Shown: positions 1 through 9,939 of the stretch, one piece after another
Numbering within the stretch: position 1 is the first letter of the stretch
Layout: every line of letters begins with the position of its first letter
Assembly: GCA_001970855.1 (NCBI GenBank)
Contig: LSSN01000628.1
Location: 21,011-41,040, forward strand
Direction: 5' to 3'
DNA length: 20,030 nt
Origin: Smittium culicis
Taxonomy: Eukaryota > Kickxellomycota > Harpellomycetes > Harpellales > Legeriomycetaceae
Notes under the pieces: model-generated
Database searches by the model: none
What the model was told of the DNA's origin: nothing
What the model saw: only the letters and a program-made list of their open reading frames with translations
Position numbers and translations under genes: made by a program

Positions 1-54
1 CGATAATGTCTTTACTTTATTAATTTCTTGCTTATTTAAATTAAAAAAAAATAG

Positions 55-1042
55 ACTTGACTATTGCTCGAAATTTATCTGTTCAGCTTGAAAAGGATAT
101 TGGAACTAAACGGCTAGTGATAGCACCATTAAACAGTCAAAATCATTGGTACTATATATTTATATATTCAATTAAATTCTTGTGCTGTATAATAATTCCC
201 AACGTTTTTTTTATGGGGTTGAATTTTTAAATTTTAGGTCTCTTCTTGTATTTTCTAGAGATACGAATACGTTTTATTACTATGATTCAGTGTCTAAATT
301 TAATAAGGATTTTGCTTTAAAATCCGCGCAAAAATTAATGCAGTTTTTTGATCCTTACACTTCTGACAAAACTAAGTCTATGCGTAATGAACAAATATTC
401 CAATTTTTTATTTATGTGGTTTATATATCTTTCAATAATGAGCTACAATGTAATATATGAATTTTTCTATACCTTATAGCTACATATTTCAAAAATATGT
501 ATACTCCTCAGCAAAATAACGGTAAATTCATAATAATTATTAATAACAATCGAAATAGAAATCAGAATAAACAATATCAATGTTTTATTATAAAAATTAT
601 TTTACTATAATATTATGAATAAAAATTTTTCTTTTTTTTGCTAGACCACGACTGCGGTGTATATCTTTTGGCCATAACCGAGGAGCTTAGCCGTAGATTT
701 GTAAAATTTTACAACAATAACAAAAGTGCTTTTGAGACGCAGCAGTCGAAACAATCAGTCAACCAAGTAGCTATAAACCCATTTGCTCTATCTAACCCTA
801 CAAAAAATAACTTCAGCAGCCCTATTCTAAAAAACTATTTTAATCTTCAAAACCATTTCAGTAAATCCAACCACCAACCAGCGCACATCAATTCGTTGTT
901 CCACAACTCGAGCAATACAACTAAAGATCGCGACAATATTTTTCCAAGGAATTTTTGGCGCGTTGTTGAGGAAGACATAGAGTCACCATTGAGTATGCGA
1001 ATTAGACTACAAAAACTTGTTCTGCATCTGAGAAAAAAATAA
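55..1042 (+). CDS. ULP1/SENP8 (NEDP1)-like C48 cysteine protease, 3' exons
   Basis: Four exons can be joined in phase: 55-148, 238-383, 480-521 and 645-1042 (stop TAA). Together they give the C48 ubiquitin-like protease core. The catalytic His is in QNHW (codon 144-146), the Asp in YYYDS (codon 284-286) and the Cys in HDCGVYLL (codon 653-655). PQQNN six residues before the Cys supplies the oxyanion-hole Gln. The block SLLVFSRDTNTFYYYDS fits SENP8/NEDP1 better than Ulp1, so the likely role is removing NEDD8 (or SUMO) from substrates; this is family inference. Exon 1 is entered through an acceptor at 53-54 (the frame has a stop at 42-44), so the N-terminus lies outside the window. After the Cys helix comes an Asn/Ser/Gln-rich stretch of roughly 75 residues before a basic C-terminal helix ending LHLRKK, which matches the end of SENP8 proteins. 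The protein is thus longer than the usual ~210-residue enzyme in this part. Exon borders were chosen by eye from phase and motif order. Confidence 0.85.
149..237 (+). other. intron (phase 2) in SENP8-like gene
   Basis: 89 nt, donor GTACTA, acceptor TTTTAG. Splicing joins TG (147-148) to G (238), restoring the Trp of the catalytic HW pair followed by SLLVF. The upstream reading frame meets a TAA inside the intron, so removal is needed. Confidence 0.85.
384..479 (+). other. intron (phase 1) in SENP8-like gene
   Basis: 96 nt, donor GTAATG, acceptor CTTATAG. Splicing gives KSMPTYFKNMYTPQQNN, which places the oxyanion Gln at the expected spacing before the catalytic Cys. The unspliced frame ends at TGA 458-460. 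An alternative donor at 450 leading directly to the last exon is possible but would lose the PQQNN motif. Confidence 0.72.
522..644 (+). other. intron (phase 1) in SENP8-like gene
   Basis: 123 nt, donor GTAAAT, acceptor TTTTTTTTGCTAG with a strong pyrimidine tract. Splicing joins G (521) to AC (645-646), giving PQQNNDHDCGVY, the classic Q-x5-C pattern of C48 proteases. Confidence 0.85.
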
Positions 1043-1090
1043 GCTTATATTGATCTTAGTTTATTACTAATGGATTTGTTTGCGTATTAA

Positions 1091-1278
1091 CCCTTTCATG
1101 GGCGGTAGACTATCTTTTGGATCACTAAATATAGTCAACTGCGTTCAATGAAAATCGATTTATTCTGAGGCCTGAGAAATATTGGTATATTGCAAAATAG
1201 CAGCAAATAATAAACATGCTTAAAATTCACGAACGAATCATAAACCATACTTTTTAAAGAGTGTTGGACAGGAAAGGG
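1091..1278. mobile_element. piggyBac-type MITE, copy 1
   Basis: Exactly 188 bp, flanked on both sides by TTAA (1087-1090 and 1279-1282). Its ends are inverted repeats, CCCTTTCATG at the left against CCCTTTCCTG read from the right. It aligns in reverse orientation over its whole length with 4421-4608, including the shared core AATATTGGTATAT. TTAA duplication with CCC/GGG termini is the signature of the piggyBac superfamily. There is no ORF, so it is non-autonomous. It sits in the 3'-3' gap between the SENP8-like and dad2-like genes, 48 bases after the protease stop. Confidence 0.85.
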
Positions 1279-1421
1279 TTAATAAAACATGCCTGAAATT
1301 TTAATTTATTTTTATTTTTTAGATTTGTTTATAAGTACATGTATATGATATTAGTTAAATGTATAACCTGATGAATTAAATTGAAGGTATAAATGTATTT
1401 TTTGCTATTATTATCTGTGTC

Positions 1422-1715
1422 TTAAATCGGTATTAGCAAAATTTCAGTTCCCTCATCTGCATCCTTTTGGAGATCGACAGGATCATTTTCATTGAATCCG
1501 TTATTAGTTATATCGTCTGTGCGTAATAGATTTGCGGCCTGGAATACACTCATCCAGTTGGTAGCGACTTGCAAAACCTGCTGCTGATGTTGCTCGACTT
1601 GTCCTAGCCGAGCTTGGATCTTGTCCATTAGATCGGCAGTCTTTTGCGAGAGTTGGCATAGCGCTTCAAGCGACGATAATTCGGCCTTCTTTGCCTCGAG
1701 AACCCCACTATCCAT
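1422..1715 (-). CDS. dad2: DASH/Dam1 complex subunit Dad2-like protein
   Basis: Intronless 97-residue protein. The N-terminal two thirds is a predicted coiled coil: KKAELSSLEALCQLSQKTAD followed by a Gln-rich heptad region. Then comes the conserved VATNWMSVFQAANLL block, which corresponds to the VxxNWxxVxxAI motif of Dad2 (Pfam DASH_Dad2). An acidic linker leads to a hydrophobic C-terminus, ILLIPI, matching the LVRIP-type end of other Dad2 proteins. Length fits the family. Dad2 is part of the microtubule-binding DASH ring that couples fungal kinetochores to spindle microtubules. The start is the only Met upstream of the coiled coil; stop at 1422-1424. It is convergent with the SENP8-like gene. 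Base use is clearly less AT-biased than the surrounding DNA. Confidence 0.88.
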   Translation of the reverse strand: MDSGVLEAKKAELSSLEALCQLSQKTADLMDKIQARLGQVEQHQQQVLQVATNWMSVFQAANLLRTDDITNNGFNENDPVDLQKDADEGTEILLIPI

Positions 1716-3481
1716 TTTTAATGAAAAGTCGTTTTTGTATTTTGGTTGATGTTTCTTTTTTGTTTCTGTTGATTTCAGCTCAAAGTTTGATTAAAATTTG
1801 AAATTGGTATTCAGTATTCTATTATTTTATGTTCCTGAAAATGGGCAGTTGGTGTAACAATTCAGTCAATTAAAGCGTATAAAGCTGCGATTATTTAGCT
1901 TTACTCGCGAAATGCTGACCGAAAATATTTACTTGGCAATTATTCGACATATTATTCAAATGTAAACAAGCTAATTCTATTAGCTATTGGCTTGTTATAT
2001 ATTGAATTCACATATGAAATTCTGAAAAAAGAAGGCACTTTGTTGCGGTTTAATTTTATTAGCTTGGCCATTCGTTTAAAAAAAAAAATCATTGGCAGAG
2101 TTGAAATAGAATTTCGATTTTTCTTAATTATTTATTTCAATCTGTGATCATTATTTGCCAATTCAATTAGTCTTATTAATTAATGGCCAGTAATCTTTTG
2201 TGTGTTTATATTCACTATAACAATCTTCGCTATAAAATGGTTCCTTCATAAAAAATCTCCCATATTATCGTTATTGGCACATTCATTTGGCTCTAAAAGC
2301 CTTTTAAGTTGACAAAGTTAGATAACGGATTGCATCAAATATTGTAGATTGGTAGTTACTATAATGAAATGATTATACGATATATTGCAGTGGATAGATA
2401 TACAGCTTAAATTATTTGTGCGATAAGCTGATTGTAGACTCTATTTAGAGAAAAGAAGAATTTCTAAAGCTGAAAAAAAAAGGTTTTAATTGATTGATTT
2501 CAAGGCAATATTTCAATTTTTAAAATATGTATATTTTTTCATTGTACATATCGGAGATTCTTTTGAAGAGCCGAGTTTTTTCTTTTGAATTTTTCCTTCT
2601 CTTCAAACTTTATTTGGAGTTTAAATTCAATTAGTGTATAATATCAAATGGGGCAAACAATTTGGTCAACAACACCGCCTAATAATTATTAACAAATACG
2701 ATTCAAAGGAAAATAAATCCCTCTTTCTGTAAGAATATCCTATACAAATGTTGTTGTTAATGTTAATAGCGAGTCATAAAGAGGGCAGGAACTTTTTACT
2801 AACATTTACATTATATGTATTTATCGGACTTATATTTCCATAGTGAAAACTATTAATTGAATGATTTATTTTTTGAGAATAAGCTTATGCGGAAATGCTT
2901 GTCCATGTAGAACTACCTTTGAAACTTTTACGTTTTCTTATTAATCACTTCAATAACAAAAGCACAACAAAAAGTTGTATATTAGACTTAGCAGCAATTT
3001 GAAACTGTGAATGATATCTAACGGATATGATTACTCTTCCCATTCAGACATACAACACACCTATTTTATCTGTTTTAAATTGCATGTTTATTTAATGAGA
3101 TAAAGTGCTCGAATCGAGAAAATTTGGCAGATGTAAGAGCCTTAAAGATATGAAAGATTTTATTATGACTTGGAAAATTTTAAATAATGCATATCATACC
3201 CGTATATTTTAGCTTTAGTTATTAGAAAATGTTTGGCTGGTATATAGTCTATAGCACTGTTTAATACAAAATAATTACTCTATATATATATATATTTAGT
3301 CTAGAGAGTTTATTAAATATAATTAAAAAGTGTACAATGAACTATTAAAAATATTAAAAAAAAATAGAAATTAACTGACCCTCCTTCACCGAAGTGATAT
3401 CTTCATACCCACTGGAAATTGGATCAATAAGTCTTTTAGGCAAAATATTTTGAATAAAGAATCATGAATAACAATTATTAA

Positions 3482-3501
3482 TTTCGTTTAATTAAACGAA
3501 A
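3482..3501. repeat. 20-bp perfect palindrome
   Basis: TTTCGTTTAATTAAACGAAA reads identically on both strands. In AT-rich DNA long palindromes arise by chance more often, but the two CG dinucleotides placed symmetrically make this one stand out. It lies in the intergenic region and has no known role. Confidence 0.9.
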
Positions 3502-4420
3502 ATGCTCATTTTAATCAATAGCAGACGCTAATACGATTATAAAAATACGCTTTTTTATGTATCTATGATTAATCAATATACTTACATCTAACGAATGCTC
3601 TGATTTTAAGGCTCAAAAGGAGTTTAATCAAATATTCCATCCACTATGCTATTATTATTGTCTGTATTTTGTCAGATAAAGTGCCATGATGTTTCAATTT
3701 ACGCATAGTAAATTTTACCATAAAAAGAAAGTGTATTAACGATGATCTCTTGTTGATAAAAATTTTTTAAAGCATCAGATCTTTTTTTTTTGTCAAGAAA
3801 GTGAGAAACCAGTCGATTCTGTTCCAAAGTGTAAACATGCCGCTTTAAGTTATAAATGTGAAAATCACATATTTCCGAAATATATTTTCCAGACACTTAT
3901 AGAATATTTCTTTACTAACGGTTATTTAACATTCAATATACTATAATAAACTAAAATAATTTAGAATTCTTAAATTTTACTTGATGCTTTTTTTCCTATT
4001 ATTTTCGCTCTATGCATGTACGGTTATACTTTAAAATTTGTTTCTAATTTTTTACAAATTATTATTTGCTACAAATAATGATATTGAAAATTTTTTTGTT
4101 TTGTATTTTTTTAACATAATATTCAATTAGTAAGTTAACCAATACTTGATATAAAATTATATAACACAGCTTTACAAGAAAATTAAACTAAAAATGAGCG
4201 AAGAGTGTACGTAGAATAAAACGTGTATGCAGTGTTGCATTAAACTTGGATTGTCTAAATTTTTTATGAAAACAATTCGTACCAATAGAGTATTGCTATA
4301 ATTAATAAATTTGACTATAATTAGTTAATATCAGTTTTGGCTTTTTAATTATTGGAAATTATAAAGTTATCGATTATACTATAGTTTAAGCGTTTTGTCA
4401 CAAAAAGCGATTTGCATTAA

Positions 4421-4608
4421 TCCTTTGCCGCCCAATTCTGTTTAAAAAAGCTAAATCATTGATTCGTTTAAAATTTAAAAGCATGTTTATAATTTGCTAT
4501 TAATTCGGTATATACCAATATTTCTTAAGGACTCGGAATAAAGTAATACAATTGAACTCAGTTGGCTATATTTTAAAGATAAAACATGGTCTACCGCATG
4601 TGAAAGGG
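4421..4608. mobile_element. piggyBac-type MITE, copy 2 (inverted relative to copy 1)
   Basis: 188 bp, the same length as copy 1, flanked by TTAA at 4417-4420 and 4609-4612. It aligns with the reverse complement of 1091-1278 across its length (shared AGCATGTTTAT, ATACCAATATTTCT, GTCTACCGC), with substitutions and compensating single-base indels. The right terminus is intact (GAAAGGG-TTAA). The left terminus is altered to TCCTTTG, so this copy looks older or less mobilisable. It has no coding capacity. It lies about 740 bp upstream of the first recognised transcription factor exon. Confidence 0.85.
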
Positions 4609-5344
4609 TTAAACAGAAGAGGTTGAGGCATTTTAGCCGAAATAAAATTTTACAGAGTTAAGGTTAAGCCAATAGATTTAAAATTCTGAATTAGGAAATA
4701 AAATAGCGGAATCAATACCTCCAATCACCTCAAAAGAACCTCGCATACTAAAGCCTAGACAAAATGTGCGCCCTTTAAACCTAGAAATATGTCAATAGCC
4801 CGGAACCTAGAACCTGGGGCCTCGGTTACATTGGCGTACGTAAAATCTAGGTAAGCGCAATGAAGATTTAATTAACATAAAATCGTTACAATTACATAAA
4901 AAGTACATAAAACATAGATTAGGCGTGCTGGTATAAATTAATTTACTGCATTTGGATAAAGATTTTTTTTTTTCGCTTTAAAAGTGAGCCTAAGGTGTGA
5001 TAATACTTGCTGACTCACTTGATTAGAAATTAAATAAATACCACTTATGACAAAATAAATTTTCTTACACCTTTGATATCTTCAATATCGTGATTTTAAA
5101 TTATCCTTTTCCTTCTTACAAAAAATGCCATAAAAGCGATTTATTTCGTTCTATATACATTTTCGCTTTATTTGAATCGTTTTTTCCAGCTAAATTAATT
5201 TTTTTGAAATATCCAATTATTCGGCATATGCGATCAAATGTCTCAAAGAGATTTACACAATGGTAACTTTAAGCTGTCCGATCTAAGGTTTTATAAATAC
5301 ACTAAGTTTTATACTTTATTAATTACAAAGAATCTATACTTCAG

Positions 5345-7084
5345 TTTACTTAGAAAATGATATACCAGTTCCCCCGTATGAACAACTAAAGGCTATCACC
5401 TTTTCCATGCTCAACACGTACAATATCGCTATGATGCCAGCTAACGTCCCCGAATTTCTCTACAATTTAAAGAATAATTTATTTCCCAAATACTTCTTTT
5501 ACGCATTTCTTTCCGTCAGTATCAACTTTATCAACGACCAGAAATTTCAAAAGTATAAAGTCTTGCAAGTTAGATACTATGAACTAGCAATTAAAAAGTT
5601 CAAAAGTGAGACGAATATAAGCGATCCATACATCATCTGGGCCTTCATTTTCATATTTTTATTTCATTATAAATCGCCCGAAGTTGGAAAATATTTTGAA
5701 ATTACAAGTAATTTTTTTTATTTTCATGGTAACCTAAACTTTAATTGAACTCCGCACACTTTGATAATTTTATGAATATGAATTTTCATTTCTTTATTAG
5801 ATCTTTCAAGGATGTAAGTACGCTCATAGTTCCTCTATTTCATTTTACCATATTTCAAAAAAAAGCCTAGTTCTCTAAAAATTAAATATATATAATTTTT
5901 TAATTCTCAGAATTACCCACCGCACAAAACTATACAGAATTGACCAAAAAGGACACCCTTCCCGCCGATTAGATGAATATACTCAGGAGTTCAAAAGACG
6001 TGTTTGGTGGACATATTATATCTTGATAATGGATGTTTATACAATCGGCTCTGGCTTCCTACCCATTCACCAGAATGATATAGTTGTAAACTTGCCAAAA
6101 AATGACTTCAAATTTAGGTACAGAATTAATAATGGAAAATCTGACTCTGATATTAAAGAGCTTGACGACTTGGCTAATACCTGTACCACTAACAATCTTC
6201 CTCGAGACAGCTACTCTTTGATTGTAAAAATGTACCTATTTTCTAGCCATTTAACCAAGTTTACACAAAATAGATGGACGAAGATCTCGAAAAACCAAAA
6301 CGTTGTTAACCTATATTTTGTAAAGTATTTGAACCAGCTGGACCAGTTCAAATCTGAAATAGACTTGAATTATAGAAAATCCAACATCAATGAGTTGTCT
6401 GTTCTCTTCGAATCACATACAGGCATTGAATTACTTCAAAAAATAGAGCAATCATTTGCTACCTACTCAATTAATATGCTTTATTATACGATGACCTTGC
6501 AATTATACCAATCTGAATTAGTACGAGTTCAGTCTACGATAATTAATATAAAAAGAATACAATCTGCTAAAAAAAATTGTATATCTGTTTCTCTAGAGGC
6601 GTTCAACTTGTATAGAAATATGAAAAAAAGTATGCCTCCTGATCTACATTTATTATCTGCTTTTTCTATTCATGTTGTGTATTTCGTTCCGACCTTACTC
6701 AATTTAAAGTTTATCGAAACATCAGATTTAATGCACAATTCTGCCTCTGAATTCGAAATATACATGAATGACTTGGAAGAAGTTAATGATGAAATCTTCT
6801 CTTTAAAATACACACATCACTTGTGCGCTTTACTACTAAAAATAAAAAATAAATATGTTTCTGAAAATTGTAATGAATCTCAATACACTGATCTTATGGC
6901 TCCTTATAGTATAACAGAAAAAGACTTGTATCCTTGGTTGGTTCCTAAATACTCGACTTTTTATAAATTTGAATGCTGCTTTGGAAGCAACTATACGCCT
7001 ATAACCTATAAAAATTACCTATTCCTCGAAAATAATCCAAATAAAAAATGTAAACTTGAATTTTTGCTCAACAACAACCCGTAA
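5345..7084 (+). CDS. fungal-specific transcription factor (middle homology region), 5' end not found
   Basis: Exons 5345-5707, 5801-5813 and 5911-7084 (stop TAA) join in phase into about 516 residues. The last exon contains EFKRRVWWTYYILIMDVY followed by GFLPIHQNDIVVNLP, matching the E-RRR-FW-x-hhD-x-G-P-hxI-xDhxxxLP core of the Fungal_trans domain (PF04082). The first exon has the preceding helices (YLENDIPVPPYEQL, NVPEFLYNL, ARYYELAIKKF-like VRYYELAIKKF). Such domains are usually the regulatory part of Zn2Cys6 activators acting in the nucleus, but no Cys6 motif is visible in the ~3.6 kb upstream, so the DNA-binding domain is missing, lost or on an undetected exon. The start at 5345 follows an acceptor CTTCAG; the in-frame stop at 5320-5322 forces a splice here or an internal ATG start (5407). 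The target pathway cannot be told. Confidence 0.8.
5708..5800 (+). other. intron (phase 1) in transcription factor gene
   Basis: 93 nt, donor GTAATT, acceptor TTTATTAG. Without removal the frame runs into TGA at 5746-5748. Confidence 0.75.
5814..5910 (+). other. intron (phase 2) in transcription factor gene
   Basis: 97 nt with a perfect donor GTAAGT and acceptor TTCTCAG. Together with the previous intron it leaves a 13-nt micro-exon (5801-5813) coding for roughly N-L-S-R-I, which fits the AIRMA-like helix of Fungal_trans domains. Confidence 0.75.
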
Positions 7085-7279
7085 TTAGTAGCACTTTCTT
7101 GACATTTATTTTAAATGCTCACCAGGATATATGTAACATTAGAATTTAAATTCCCTACTGTTTCTTCAATCTTACCTGATAAACATCTCCCTCTTTAAAG
7201 CTATTTTTATTTTTATTTTTATTAATTTTTTGTATATAGAGTCAATACGTTTTTGTTAATAGAAAGAGTAAAAACATAC

Positions 7280-7301
7280 TTTTTTCCCCATTTTTTCCCC
7301 A
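7280..7301. repeat. two tandem 11-bp TTTTTTCCCCA units
   Basis: Two perfect adjacent copies inside a longer pyrimidine tract, about 200 bases after the transcription factor stop. Probably replication slippage. Confidence 0.9.
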
Positions 7302-7514
7302 TTTTTTTCTCACTATGAATTTTTATTAATCAATATAAAATCAAAGATAATAATTTAATATTTTTGTAAAATTGCACTATTTTTTGCTATTTTAATTTTT
7401 TAGCTAAATATATAACCACACTAAACTCATTTGAAAATGTACGTACATTAATATTATTTACAGGAATTTCTAGCTTATCATATAAATTACGATTTCTAAC
7501 ATTTTTTTAAATTA

Positions 7515-7727
7515 TTAAAAAAATACCCCACCTCTTTGACCTGCTTCATACTTGGATATAGATTTTATATGTAAATCGGGATATATTAATACTAAATGCA
7601 AAAAAGCATTCGGCGCGAATTGTATGAAGGAGTATATTATATCATAGAAATCAGGAAAATTCATTGTCTTTTGTATTATATTCACTGAATAAATCATAAC
7701 ACGCCAGATTTGCTTAAGATACTGTTC
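7515..7727 (-). other. unrecognised short ORF
   Basis: About 70 codons are open from 7727 down to a TAA at 7515-7517, including LKQIWRVMIYSVNI and APNAFLHLVLIYPDLHIKS. The mix of Trp, Pro, Cys-free hydrophobic helices and several G/C-containing codons is less random than other short ORFs here, so it may be one exon of a spliced gene or a gene relic on the minus strand. A TAA at 7728-7730 blocks extension upstream unless spliced. No family was recognised, and it may be chance. Confidence 0.25.
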
Positions 7728-8335
7728 TTACTGCATGAATGATTACAGTAAACTCGCTGAATTATCAATGATTTGAGATGGTGATATTCTTAGATAGATA
7801 TTTTTTGTAAATTTAGTTAATGGATTTTCTAATTTTTATACCTTGAAGCTATTACCCCTCCATTTTTTGTAAGAGGTAAAGGTTTTGTGGTATAATTTGG
7901 AATTTCTACAAATATTATTAGTAAAAAAAGATTACTTACCATGAAATTTCCCATCCCACTTTAATATAAGTGCTTTATAGAGCGAAATTTTTTACTTACA
8001 GTAATACGTGTAACATCACAAAATCTTGGCATAAAAACTCTCTAAGATATAAAATTAACGAATGTTAAATCAGAAAAATTTCCTATTAATTGTTTGAAGC
8101 ATAATATCGATTTTATATGCTAATTAATTTACATTTGAAAGTTTTGGTAAATTTTGTAATAATTAAAAGAGCTCTAATGAGCGAATATTAATTTATATTT
8201 TACGAAGAGAGAAGAAAATTTATGTGTTACCATCTTATATGATAACACTAAACCGAAAATTAAAATTATATAAAAAATAATGTAAAATTAAATAAACGAA
8301 TAAAATTTTTTTGCATTATAGAATAAAAATTAGAC

Positions 8336-8402
8336 ACTGATGTTATCCTAATAATCTTTTGGATAGGGTAACTGGATAAGGGTCCGCGGGACTTGATAAG
8401 CC
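8336..8402. other. GC-richer patch beside the retrotransposon 3' end
   Basis: This short segment contains TTATCC, GGATAGGG, GGATAAGG and the near-palindrome GTCCGCGGGAC, in DNA that is otherwise almost all A/T. It lies 100-170 bp beyond the recombinase stop, where the terminal repeat or internal complementary region of a DIRS/Ngaro element would be expected. I could not find a matching copy at the gag end, so the assignment is tentative. Confidence 0.3.
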
Positions 8403-8503
8403 TCATTTTATTTTATAATATAAATTAATATTTTCTCTAAAGGTTCCGATTAATTTTAGTATCATATTTTAAAAAGAAGACGTATTAAGCTACATCAAAT
8501 TTA

Positions 8504-9180
8504 TTATTGACTGGGTGAATTTTTCGAAGAATTTTTTGCGAGTCGATAGTATGAATCATAAATGGTATAGTTTGATCTAAAGTCATGCGAAACTATCTCA
8601 TCAATAGATGCTCCTGAATTTTTAGCCAGGGGTTTTGAGATTGCACTTTCTTTTGAAGTGAGATTTTCGGGTTCATATTGTAACAGATCGGATATATAGT
8701 GATATATCTCTAATGATATCCATAGACACAGACTTGGATTTATCATTAACAAATCTTTTTAATTTATTTACAATACGTTTTCTGTTGATTTTATGTGTAG
8801 TAGAACAAATGTTGCTGGCTATCTTTTCATTATATATTTGAATTGCAAAAACTGGGCATAATAACAGGTCAAAATTGACGTTTTACTATCAGAGCTTTTC
8901 TTTGTAATACCTTATCTCTTTTTTTTTTGTGGATCCTATAGTTATTTTCATTAATCCTTGACTAACTACTGTTCTGCTATCATTAATCCTATTTATGTCG
9001 CTGGCTCGTAGGAAACAAGTGATATCCAGCAACCAGCAAAGCTTTGCAGTTATTTTTTTGGATGATAGATCTTTCAAGTGAACCCATTTTCTGGAAAGGT
9101 TTAGTACTGATGAAATATCTATTTGAGGCCTTAAAAGTGATTCTATAGAAGAGTCACGCAGTTTTTTTGTGAGTTCTAAT
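8504..9180 (-). pseudogene. tyrosine recombinase (YR) domain, broken
   Basis: 9180-8886 reads ELTKKLRDSSIESLLRP, then WVHLKDLSSKKITAKLCWLL and FLRASDINRI, carrying the first catalytic Arg region of YR enzymes. A stop cluster (TGA TAG TAA) follows near 8881-8889, then a frame change. 8752-8504 reads AKNSGASIDEIVSHDFRS and YDSYYRLAKNSS, the C-terminal box with the conserved His and the likely nucleophilic Tyr. Such recombinases insert the circular cDNA of DIRS-like elements. Premature stops and the frame shift make it inactive. Confidence 0.85.
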
Positions 9181-9939
9181 ATTGTGCTCTTGCATAACTC
9201 TTACAGATAATCTAAAGTATAAAAAATAACGATTTTTATACTTTTATAGAACCAAATTTGAGTTTTTATACAGTGTATATCTCTACGAGATAGTTGATTA
9301 TCTGTGGTGCAGATGTTTCATCAGTGACATTTTTATAATTTCTCAATTCTAAAAAGCGCTGTTGGATATAAATTTATATGGACCCAGTCCTAACTCATCT
9401 TTCGCTTAAAACATGGTAATCGATTATACAATTTCCTAGATCTTGGGTTTCGAGGAAACTCAGCTGGTCTTGCATGCCATATAACACCAAATCTTGTTTT
9501 CGGAGAACGGCTGCTTTCAGCTTTTCGGGTCTGGAATTAATGATGTTGCCTGTAGTACGATAAATTCTAAATTAATAGTACTTTCATATCTCAAAAAATG
9601 GTTACTGATTTACTGATTAGAGTATCCGGTGTAATTTTTACTCAATCTCCGCAAAAATTATGCACAGTTTTTAATATAAACTTCCAAGGTGGGCTGCCTT
9701 ATAAGCTGTTGAACTCGATCTAATTGAGGATTAGTGTATTCTGATCTTGTGCTTTGTTGTATTTAAACCGAAAGGATTACTGTTTCATCTTCTTGTTCTA
9801 TAATGATTCAAACATATCTAAGTTGTGTGTACCATGCCTCATTTTCAGTTCAGTTAATTTCTCTTGTTATAAAGGTCATTCTTTTTGGGCAGTAAATCTG
9901 ATGGTTTGTCTGCTGAGTTTAACACAGATGGAAAATATG
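9181..9939 (-). pseudogene. degraded linker between RNase H and recombinase
   Basis: Corresponds by position to the segment linking RNase H to the recombinase in DIRS/Ngaro polyproteins. Readable islands such as FGVIWHARPAEFPRNPRS (about 9410-9510) alternate between frames with stops. No domain can be named with confidence. Confidence 0.5.

Larger units (their letters stand above)
1716..5344. other. AT-rich intergenic stretch, no recognised gene
   Basis: About 3.6 kb between the divergent dad2-like and transcription factor genes. It should hold the dad2 promoter and any 5' exons of the transcription factor. I see only short chance ORFs, A/T runs, a TA microsatellite near 3281-3295, a 20-bp palindrome (3482-3501) and MITE copy 2 (4421-4608). 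A slightly GC-richer patch at 4730-4860 contains no open frame of note. No Zn2Cys6 cysteine pattern was found. Confidence 0.6.
7085..8503. other. AT-rich intergenic stretch with little structure
   Basis: Between the transcription factor stop and the end of the retrotransposon recombinase. It holds two tandem 11-bp units TTTTTTCCCCA (7280-7301), an unexplained short ORF on the minus strand (7515-7727) and a small GC-richer patch at 8336-8402 that may be retrotransposon flank or terminal sequence. Nothing else was recognised. Confidence 0.6.

Noticed and set aside
450..644. Single longer intron from donor 450 in the protease gene
   Set aside because: It is in phase and would give ELQYHDCG, but it skips the PQQNN motif that places the oxyanion Gln six residues before the catalytic Cys.
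3699..3896. 65-codon ORF on the minus strand
   Set aside because: Short, AT-driven composition, no motif, no splice context; length is expected by chance here.
4195..4240. ATG followed by a CMQCC-like cysteine cluster, considered as a Zn2Cys6 start
   Set aside because: The ATG and cysteines are in different frames, the third cysteine is absent at the right spacing, and no basic residues follow.
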